Shown piece after piece: positions 53,310-61,101 of a stretch of 64,000 nucleotides of DNA (its first letter is position 1; each line of letters begins with the position of its first letter). Location: positions 62,001-126,000 of the forward strand of contig QFQQ01000001.1 in assembly GCA_003243445.1 (NCBI GenBank). The letters run 5' to 3'. The notes under the pieces are model-generated. The model saw nothing but the letters and a program-made list of their open reading frames with translations. It ran no database searches and had not been told where the DNA came from. Made by a program: the position numbers and the translations under genes. Source of the DNA: Citrobacter freundii (lineage in GTDB: Bacteria; Bacteroidota; Bacteroidia; Chitinophagales; Chitinophagaceae).

Positions 53310-55892
53310 TTATTTATTGAACCTTTTAAAATCTTTAACAACCAATGTACTCAAACCAAAGCCACGCATCGGAACATCGATACTGTTGCCCCTTGCAACT
53401 GTATTGACTTTTACTTTCCTGATCACGCGACCATCCAGCTCCTGCTCTTCCACGTCTGTAAGCTGTCCGGTAAAATCCAAGCGAGCGGTTCTCGCCGCGT
53501 CAGAAGGATTGAACAGTCTGATCAGGAGATCATTTCCTTTTCTTTCCATTGCTGTCAACTCAAAACCTTTCTGTGTGATACTGAACATGGAAATATCAGC
53601 CATGGCATCTTCACTACCGTTGAATACATGGGCTTCCACTCCATTATTCCAGGAAACATTAGATGACCAAACACCAGCTTTCTTCCAGTCACCCGCATGC
53701 GGATAAAATGCATAATGCAACTCCGTTGGGCCTGCAATGGAATAATCTCTTCCCCAAAGACCAACACCCGAGTATTGCGTAACAAGCCCTAATGGTTCAT
53801 TTGCGGCATACGCGTACGCCGTTGTATGATCGGTATATAATGCAAAGCCATAATCGCCTTTCTTATCCGTTACGTCTATCCAATTCAACAATACATTATT
53901 TCGGATACTATCCCAGGTCCGGAAATAGGTATCAGACAATTTACTTTCGATCACATCAAATGGCGCGTTCTTATAGATGCGTTCTTCAGCAAGATTCAGC
54001 GGAAGCAATGTCTGCAGTTTCTTACGGTCATCATAAAAAGCCTTTCGATAATCTTCACCTTTATAACCGCCGGCTTGCTTGTAATCATCTCCAATTCCAG
54101 GATTTCCTTTCCAATCGATCCTGAGCTTAACATCGATCAATGGATCCGTTTTATACACGGTGATCACCTGGCTGAACGATTGAGAATTGATCGAACCTTT
54201 TACTTCCACAGAAGCACTAAGCGCTCCATCGTAAAGAACATCTATCGTAGCAGAAGTGGCTGCACTGGAGAAAAAATTACTATCGCGGAAAAAATATCCT
54301 TTCAGTTCGTTCAGGCCCTTTGCTTTTTTGGGATCAATAAACTCTTTTCCTTTTAATTGCTTCGCAATAAGACTTGTTATAGCACCACCTTTCGAAGGAT
54401 CGATCGTGATCTTATAAAGATCAGTTTCCAGTACAACTGTTCCATTCTGCTTACGGGAGATCAGCGAAGCTGCCACGGATTTTCTGTTCGTATTAACGAG
54501 CTGCAATAAACGCAAACCCGTTCCAGGCACAGCAGCTTTTACGATCAGTTCGTTCCGGTCTTTAATAAATTGAGAAGGAAGCGTAATACCTTTATTATCC
54601 TTTACAATAATACCCGCTGCATTACTGCCCGCTGGTATTTTAAGGTGAACGTAACCATTCCATTCGTCAGCATTCCCGTTGAACAAGCGCGCAAACAAAG
54701 AAGCATTTTCATTATCCTGACCGAATGCCGCGAACGCAGACTGTATGGAACGTGATGCGATATTGTTCGCACTGTCCGTCCAGCGCTGGACCTTATCGAT
54801 CCATGTATCATTTCTTCCTCCATTGTATGGCACGATCCAGCAATCATGATGCTGTGTCAGCATGATCTGCCGCCATGCCTCATCAAAATCAGCCGCGGGA
54901 TAATCTGCTCCTTTCAGCAGGCTTGCAAGGGTCGCGATCTTTTCTGCACGCCCGATCTTGTTCTCTGAATACCGTACCTGCTTTGCGATCTGTTGCAATA
55001 CCTGGGAACCCCAGACCAGGCTGACCTGTATATCTTCCTGCGTCAAACGCCAGTCAGCAAGATCACGCTGCTTCACTACATTCTTTATGTAATTCCTCCA
55101 GGTTGTATATGCTGTTGGATATTGCGTAGGTCTTTCACCAAGCCAGGGACCGTTTTTCCAACCAGCATCCTGCAAACACATCCCCACCGGATTGGCGATA
55201 CCTGCCTTAAAAGCCGCATCAAGATATTCTGTTGAGTTGGTTGATGCCGTTGTCTGCCAGGTGGACCTTTTGTCCAATGCCTCGCTTGCATAACGCGGAA
55301 CAGTTGGCAACAATGTACCATCGGGCCCTTTCCAGTTGATCATTTCACCGCCATAGTTTCTTACATAACCACCCCAGCAGGTATTGGGATTTTTCAGCGA
55401 TGCATATTCAAATCCGAATGATTTCAACACCTGGGGCAAGGCACTGGTGAAACAGGGCTCTTCCGTTGAATAAGTGGTGAAGACAAGATTGGGAAAATGC
55501 TGCCTTAGTTTCTGTATTCCATAACCCAACTGCCGGATAATACTCTCACCATTGATATTATAAAAATACGGCTGACCGTAAGCCGGATTCACATACTCTA
55601 TCCTTCCCGATACAGACTGATCAGCGATCAATTCTTTGAATCGTTGAAAATTGGCCGGTTCATTTACTGCAACGCTATCCCATGTCTCCGGTTCGATCTC
55701 CAGGTTGATAAACCATCTCGGGTTCCTTTCGAGCGTTTCATTTATAAATGCGGTGTATTGTTTTGGATAATGTCCATACACGCCTCCGTGGTAACCATCT
55801 ACAAAATAGACTTGTTGCGCGACAGCGGAACCCGTCAGCGCAACAAGCGTAAAAGCTGTAGAAAATATTTTCCTGAATATCGCTTTGCTCAT
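53310..55892 (-). CDS. Divergent GH38-like alpha-mannosidase
   Basis: An 860-residue exported protein. The middle LTQHHDCWIVPY (345-356) is the HHD motif of GH38 central domains, and long beta-rich C-terminal domains follow (VVLETDLYKITIDPSKGG, abridged, then WKGNPGIGDDYK). The N-terminal strand VYFVDGYHGGVYGHYP stands where GH38 has HxDxxW, so the usual His-x-Asp zinc pair is not conserved in its normal form, and no DxFGH nucleophile motif is recognised. It may be a family offshoot with shifted ligands. It lies between SusC and three GH92 genes, which supports mannose chemistry. Confidence 0.62.
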   Translation of the reverse strand: MSKAIFRKIFSTAFTLVALTGSAVAQQVYFVDGYHGGVYGHYPKQYTAFINETLERNPRWFINLEIEPETWDSVAVNEPANFQRFKELIADQSVSGRIEYVNPAYGQPYFYNINGESIIRQLGYGIQKLRQHFPNLVFTTYSTEEPCFTSALPQVLKSFGFEYASLKNPNTCWGGYVRNYGGEMINWKGPDGTLLPTVPRYASEALDKRSTWQTTASTNSTEYLDAAFKAGIANPVGMCLQDAGWKNGPWLGERPTQYPTAYTTWRNYIKNVVKQRDLADWRLTQEDIQVSLVWGSQVLQQIAKQVRYSENKIGRAEKIATLASLLKGADYPAADFDEAWRQIMLTQHHDCWIVPYNGGRNDTWIDKVQRWTDSANNIASRSIQSAFAAFGQDNENASLFARLFNGNADEWNGYVHLKIPAGSNAAGIIVKDNKGITLPSQFIKDRNELIVKAAVPGTGLRLLQLVNTNRKSVAASLISRKQNGTVVLETDLYKITIDPSKGGAITSLIAKQLKGKEFIDPKKAKGLNELKGYFFRDSNFFSSAATSATIDVLYDGALSASVEVKGSINSQSFSQVITVYKTDPLIDVKLRIDWKGNPGIGDDYKQAGGYKGEDYRKAFYDDRKKLQTLLPLNLAEERIYKNAPFDVIESKLSDTYFRTWDSIRNNVLLNWIDVTDKKGDYGFALYTDHTTAYAYAANEPLGLVTQYSGVGLWGRDYSIAGPTELHYAFYPHAGDWKKAGVWSSNVSWNNGVEAHVFNGSEDAMADISMFSITQKGFELTAMERKGNDLLIRLFNPSDAARTARLDFTGQLTDVEEQELDGRVIRKVKVNTVARGNSIDVPMRGFGLSTLVVKDFKRFNK

Positions 55893-56223
55893 CTTACGAT
55901 CATCATTTTACCTGAAAGTGATTTGTTTTTGCAACAGAAGGTTGCAGGACAAATCCATTATTCAGGGTTTTAAAATTTAAAGATCCCTGGGATCAATTCA
56001 TTTCAACAGATCCTGCGGAATACAGAGGGTTTTCAGACGGTAAACATCCGGATCCACCCGGCTGTTTACGCAATCTGTTACACAAGTTCTGTCTCCGTTC
56101 ATCGCATATGTGACAAGCAATTCGTTATGGCTGTTTATATATTCCGGTTGAACAATAGCTGCATATAAGAGCGCTGAACTAATTTTATAATTGAAATCTA
56201 CTTAACCTGTCAGCTTTCACTTA
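55893..56223. other. 331-nt gap holding a gene remnant
   Basis: This gap lies between the second SusC stop and the GH38 start. 55998-56201 is a C-terminal coding remnant. 55893-55997 is AT-rich leader sequence with no recognised promoter. No SusD is present, although one is expected after SusC. Confidence 0.65.
55998..56201 (-). pseudogene. C-terminal remnant of an exported glycan-active-type protein
   Basis: The minus strand reads 67 codons without a stop, from just after an in-frame TAA (56202-56204) to TGA (55998-56000). The peptide looks strongly protein-like: FNYKISSALLYAAIVQPEY then NELLVTYAMNG, CVTDCVN, RVDPDVYRLK and ending IPQDLLK. There is no start codon near its beginning; the only Met is internal. 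The AAIVQPE..NELLVTYxxNG..DPDxYRxK pattern resembles C-termini of propeller-type DUF4185/DUF5005 proteins, a tentative resemblance from memory. It begins 23 nt after the SusC stop, so a deletion probably joined the two. Confidence 0.65.
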
Positions 56224-59200
56224 TCAGAATCCAACCATCACACCAAGATTGATGATACGCTGCATCAGGTATGCATCACCGGCACTGTTTGGCGCCACTT
56301 CGGGATCAGACTGGTATTTCTTCGTCACATTACTCCATGTAAGCAGGTTATATCCACTCAGATAAACTCTTGTATTATTGATGCCGAAGGGCAGATGCCT
56401 GGAAGGAAGCTGATAGCTTACTTCAACTGTCTTCAGACGGATATAGTGCGCATTGATCAACCAGTAATCAGACAGGTAAGATGAAGGACTGTTGATACTT
56501 GTTGGATTTGTCGTCAACCTTGGGAACTGCGGGTTTGTATTATCCGCTGTCCATCTCAGCTGATGGATCGGTTGGAACTGGCTTTGGAAAGGTTCGATTG
56601 CGGTGCCCCTCATTGCAAGGCTGTACATGAATGCGCCCTGGAACATAATGTTCACATCAAATCCTTTATAGCCTAATTTGATCGGCATACCAACCGTAAG
56701 ATTGGGGAGGTTTGGACGACCGATCGCAGACATATCGTTCTGGTCGATGATCCCATCACCATTGAAATCCTTATACTTCAGATCACCGGGAAATACCTGG
56801 CCAATTGGTTTTGCAACCGTCTGATCAGTGATATCTTTCTCAGAATAATAACCAACCCATGTATAACCAAATGGCTGATCGATCGGATGACCGGTCTTGG
56901 CCAGCCACGGAAAACTCGGAGAGGCTTCGGCCTGATACAACACTTTGTTCTTTGCAAACGAGAATACTGTTCCGATGCTATACTGTAACTGACCGATCTT
57001 ATCCTGGTAAGTGATCATACCATCAAAGCCACGGTTCACGGTCACCGCAACATTGGATGGCGACAAGCCAATACCAAGCATCAACGGAACGTCCTGACGC
57101 GTCACGAGCTGATCGTAGCGGCGGTCATGGAAGTAATCCACAGTGACAGAGATCTTGTCTTTAAAGAGATTCATATCCAATCCGACATCAAACTTTTTCG
57201 CTTTTTCCCAACCAACATTGTCATTACCAAGATTGCCTTCGTACACGGTTCCGATCGTGCCAGGGTTCTGACCGAAGCTATAACCACCGCCATTATAGTA
57301 TTGCTGGTTATACAGGTATTGATTACCCAACGCCACATCCGATCCGACAAGGCCATACGATACCCGTAGCTTAAAGAGATTGAAAAAAGGTAATGCCTTA
57401 CTGAAGAAATCTTCTTTTGAAATATTCCAGCCAAGGCCTACTGCCGGAAAAAATCCAAAGCGCTTGTTTTCCTGGAAACGGTCCGAACCGTTATAGGCTG
57501 CGTTGAAATCGATCAGGTATTTCTGATCAAAATCATATCCGAGTTTCAGGGAATAACCGCGGAACTTTTGCGGTACCTGGGCAACAGTTGTTCCAAAGAC
57601 CGATGCTTCATAATCCACCCGATAGCTTTGCTGGTTGTAAAGCAGTAATGAAGACACGTGGTGTTTCGCAAAGTTCCGCTCATAGTTCAGGTAAAGCTGC
57701 GCATTCACCCGTTGATTCTGCAGATCGGTGTTACCTGTTGTTCTGTATTTTGCAAGAGTATAACCACCGCGGCTCACACCTGTATTGAGCGAATATGTTT
57801 TCGTAACAGGATCATAGTAATAAGAAGGCGGGAAAAACGCGTCTCTGAAAAGATTCAGTGTATTCTGGTTCACACCGGCATACGCAACACGGCCAATGAG
57901 CGAAAGGCCTTTTGTAACTGCATCCAGTTTCTCTGTAAAACCAAAGAGCACGTTCAGATCCGTTCTGCGCTGGCGGCTGTAACCGGCAGATTGCAGGATG
58001 GCATTAATGGTAGGACGCTGGCTTCTTGTATCACGATAATATGCATAGCTGCCATCCGGATTCAGGAACGGCGCAGAATAAGGATGCACTTCCGCAAAAT
58101 TGTAAAGGCTTGAAATAACATTTTGACCGTATGGCTGGTTAATATCACCAATCCTCGTTGTCACATCCAGCCTCAGGCTTAATGATTTTGTCGCCTGCAC
58201 GTCCAGGTTTGAACGAAGGTTAAAACGGCGATAAAAATAGTTACTGTTAACACCGTCTGTATTCAGTGAAAAATCGCGGATATTACCATTCTGCGTAAAT
58301 GCTCCCCCGGAGATAAAGTATTTCACGGCCTGTGTACCACCGGAGATGTCCAGGTTTGCGTTCGCCTGTAAAGATGAAGGCCGATTGATCGCGCTATACC
58401 AGTCAACATTCGGGTGACCATAAGGATCAGTGCCGTCTTTGAAAAGCTGAAGATCATTATCGGTAAACAACGGTTGCAATCCGTCATTATTATAAGCCTC
58501 ATTCACCAGCAATGCTGTATTATATGAATCAAGGAATTTCGGTCTGCGAACAGGAGCCTGCATACCGCCTTCCACACGTACGTTGAACTTTGGCGCCCCG
58601 CCGCTTCCGCGCCGTGTGGTAACAACCAATACACCGTTGGCGCCCTTGATACCGTAGATCGCAGTCGTAGAGGCATCTTTAAGAATAGAGATATTATCGA
58701 TCTCATTCACGTTGATCTGCGAAAGCTGTTCATACGTATACTCGATATCATCCACGATGATCAACGGCCTGTTGCCAGCGCTGTTCAGTGAGCTGATACC
58801 GCGGATAAAATAATCCGATGCGTCTTTACCCGGCTGACCTGACCTTTGCTGCGAGAAGAAACCCGGCAGACGTCCCATCAGTGTATTCTGTACGTTCGAT
58901 GTTGGAATATAACGGATCTCATCAGCTTTCACAGAGCTCACCGCACCGGTACTGGTGATCCGTTTCTTCTTTCCAAAACCAACAACGATCACCTCATCCA
59001 TATTGCCGACGATCTGCGCCATCTGGATGTCGACCTGGTTTGTATTGGCAACATTCACCTCCTGGTTCTGGTAGTTTACCATCGTCACCGTTAATGCATT
59101 GGAGGTTCCGCGCAACGTGATGCTGAATTTACCATTACGATCGGAGACAACCGTATTACCGCGAACGCCTTTCTCGCTAACGCTCGCTCCTTCCAACGGA

Positions 59201-59304
59201 CCGGAGGTTTCCCTGACCACACCCGTTACAACCCTGGTTTGTGCATGCGACAACTGTGGCGCAAGCATAAAAAGGAAAGCAAAAAGGATTAATATTTTAT
59301 TCAT
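56224..59304 (-). CDS. SusC-family TonB-dependent receptor without adjacent SusD
   Basis: A 1026-residue outer-membrane receptor. It has a signal peptide (ending LSHAQ), a carboxypeptidase-regulatory-like domain (about 25-100, VVTGVVRETSGPLEGASV), a plug with DEVIVVGFGKKKRITSTG, RPLIIVDDIEYTY and SILKDASTTAIYGIKGANG, and a complete barrel ending IINLGVMVGF. It starts 39 nt after the SusD stop of the preceding pair. Downstream comes a gene remnant and GH38, not SusD. Either it shares the SusD at 59344-61083 or its partner was lost. Confidence 0.92.
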   Translation of the reverse strand: MNKILILFAFLFMLAPQLSHAQTRVVTGVVRETSGPLEGASVSEKGVRGNTVVSDRNGKFSITLRGTSNALTVTMVNYQNQEVNVANTNQVDIQMAQIVGNMDEVIVVGFGKKKRITSTGAVSSVKADEIRYIPTSNVQNTLMGRLPGFFSQQRSGQPGKDASDYFIRGISSLNSAGNRPLIIVDDIEYTYEQLSQINVNEIDNISILKDASTTAIYGIKGANGVLVVTTRRGSGGAPKFNVRVEGGMQAPVRRPKFLDSYNTALLVNEAYNNDGLQPLFTDNDLQLFKDGTDPYGHPNVDWYSAINRPSSLQANANLDISGGTQAVKYFISGGAFTQNGNIRDFSLNTDGVNSNYFYRRFNLRSNLDVQATKSLSLRLDVTTRIGDINQPYGQNVISSLYNFAEVHPYSAPFLNPDGSYAYYRDTRSQRPTINAILQSAGYSRQRRTDLNVLFGFTEKLDAVTKGLSLIGRVAYAGVNQNTLNLFRDAFFPPSYYYDPVTKTYSLNTGVSRGGYTLAKYRTTGNTDLQNQRVNAQLYLNYERNFAKHHVSSLLLYNQQSYRVDYEASVFGTTVAQVPQKFRGYSLKLGYDFDQKYLIDFNAAYNGSDRFQENKRFGFFPAVGLGWNISKEDFFSKALPFFNLFKLRVSYGLVGSDVALGNQYLYNQQYYNGGGYSFGQNPGTIGTVYEGNLGNDNVGWEKAKKFDVGLDMNLFKDKISVTVDYFHDRRYDQLVTRQDVPLMLGIGLSPSNVAVTVNRGFDGMITYQDKIGQLQYSIGTVFSFAKNKVLYQAEASPSFPWLAKTGHPIDQPFGYTWVGYYSEKDITDQTVAKPIGQVFPGDLKYKDFNGDGIIDQNDMSAIGRPNLPNLTVGMPIKLGYKGFDVNIMFQGAFMYSLAMRGTAIEPFQSQFQPIHQLRWTADNTNPQFPRLTTNPTSINSPSSYLSDYWLINAHYIRLKTVEVSYQLPSRHLPFGINNTRVYLSGYNLLTWSNVTKKYQSDPEVAPNSAGDAYLMQRIINLGVMVGF

Positions 59305-59343
59305 AAAGCAGAAATTGATAGTTTGATTTTATTGCATCGGTTA

Positions 59344-61083
59344 TTACCAACCCGGATTTTGTTTCATGTTACTGTTCTTGACCACTTCATCGTAAGGGAT
59401 CGGGTACAGGTACATCGCCGGTGCGCGGAATTTCGGGGTGAATACGTTTACATAATCGTAGCTGTCAAAGCCACTGCTTGTACGTTGAATATTTACACCG
59501 GTCAGTTGCTGATTCATCACTGTCTCTGCGATCTTCCAGCGACGGATATCAAAGAACCGGTGTTCTTCAAACGCAAGCTCCACCCTCCTTTCATTGCGTA
59601 TTGCGTCGCGCATTTGTTCTTTGGTAAGATTTGATGCAATGCCATAGTTGCCATCTGCACCGGCTTCGATACCTGCACGCTGACGCAACTGATGCAATAT
59701 GTCGTAGATCTCTGAGGAAGGACCACTGAATTCATTCATCGCTTCGGCATAATTCAGCAGAACCTCCGCATAGCGGATATAAATAAAATCATGCGTAACA
59801 TCGGAATAAACGCCTCCGGAAGATGTTTCAAAATTGCCCATGAACTTGCGGAGATAGTAACCTGTTTTTGTCTGTTGCGAAATACCGCCGGGTCTGTCCG
59901 CACCGCCGGTAAAGGTTTCCACATTTCTGTTCAGCCAAAGCATTCCATTATAAAAAACGGTTCCCTTCAAACGCGGATCCCGGTTTGCATACGGATTATT
60001 GGGATCATATCCTGATGCGGGATCAGAGATAGGAAGACCGTTCAGCATTGGAAATGCATTTACCAGGTTTTGTGTCGGGCTTGTCACACCATCACTGCCG
60101 GAAGAGCGATAGCCGATCGGGGCATTGGCTCTTTCCACGCTTGTTCCGTTCCCATTCTGCCTCCAATAGATCGTTTCATTATTGGTTGATACCGGTGCCG
60201 ACTGCGTGATGAAAACATCTGTGAACTTCGGCATGAGCGCATACGAATTAAGGTTCATCACGTCTTTTGCAGCATCAGCAGCGAGTTTCCAGCGATTCGG
60301 ATCAGCATTGGTATAACCAGTCAATGGATTTGACGGATCGATATTCCCGCCATTGAATAACGGACTTGCAGCATATAAAAGCACTCTTGTCTTAAGCGCC
60401 ATTGCAGCACCTTTAGTGATACGGCCATAAGAAGTACCATTTACATTTTCCTTTGTGCGGAGACTGTCTTTAATATTATCCAGTTCACTGACAATATAAT
60501 TAACACAATCGGCGAATGAGCTGCGCGGAACCTGAATATCGTCATTGATCTGATAGATCTTATCTCCCAGCAATGGAACACCGCCATACCGCTTCAGCAA
60601 TTCGAAATACAGCATCGCACGAAGGAAACGCGCTTCAGAACGATATGCCGGTCTTGCAGGACGTCCGTCAGGAAGTCTTTCGTTCAATGGCACGCGATTG
60701 ATCATTACTGTGAAAACCGTTGCGTTGCGGATGGATGTCCAGAATCTCGTCCAGTTATTATCCGCATTCGGATTCGATGCGGTGTAAGCGCCCTTTGCGA
60801 TATTCTCCACGTCAGAGATCTTCACCTGGGAAGAGATCGCATCATCGGAAGCGGCATCGAGATAATTTTGATCGATCCGGTTATGATTGTTCAGTGTTGC
60901 TTCCGCATATGTTGTGGAGAGGTAGCGAAGTGCATAAGTACCCGCCGAATCTTTTTCATCAAAAGCAATCTCCAAAGGAATTTGCTGCCCCAGTGGCACT
61001 TCCTCATATGCTTTCCTGCATGATGCCAGGATCACCAGCGAAGAACATGCAAGACCGAGATACAGATAAAATATCTTTTTCAT
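59344..61083 (-). CDS. SusD-family surface glycan-binding lipoprotein (mannan locus)
   Basis: A 579-residue SusD-like lipoprotein. The signal peptide ends in the lipobox LASC (C22). Family marks are SEARFLRAMLYFELLKRYGG, FIYIRYAEVLLNYAEAMNEF, the C-terminal IRNERRVELAFEEHRFFDIRR (abridged) and YLYPIPYDEVVKN with a NPGW end. It is 18 nt downstream of the SusC at the right edge, its probable partner, and 39 nt upstream of a second SusC. It should bind mannose-rich oligosaccharides at the surface, by context. Confidence 0.92.
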   Translation of the reverse strand: MKKIFYLYLGLACSSLVILASCRKAYEEVPLGQQIPLEIAFDEKDSAGTYALRYLSTTYAEATLNNHNRIDQNYLDAASDDAISSQVKISDVENIAKGAYTASNPNADNNWTRFWTSIRNATVFTVMINRVPLNERLPDGRPARPAYRSEARFLRAMLYFELLKRYGGVPLLGDKIYQINDDIQVPRSSFADCVNYIVSELDNIKDSLRTKENVNGTSYGRITKGAAMALKTRVLLYAASPLFNGGNIDPSNPLTGYTNADPNRWKLAADAAKDVMNLNSYALMPKFTDVFITQSAPVSTNNETIYWRQNGNGTSVERANAPIGYRSSGSDGVTSPTQNLVNAFPMLNGLPISDPASGYDPNNPYANRDPRLKGTVFYNGMLWLNRNVETFTGGADRPGGISQQTKTGYYLRKFMGNFETSSGGVYSDVTHDFIYIRYAEVLLNYAEAMNEFSGPSSEIYDILHQLRQRAGIEAGADGNYGIASNLTKEQMRDAIRNERRVELAFEEHRFFDIRRWKIAETVMNQQLTGVNIQRTSSGFDSYDYVNVFTPKFRAPAMYLYPIPYDEVVKNSNMKQNPGW

Positions 61084-61101
61084 TATCCTTTATTTGGCGG
61101 G

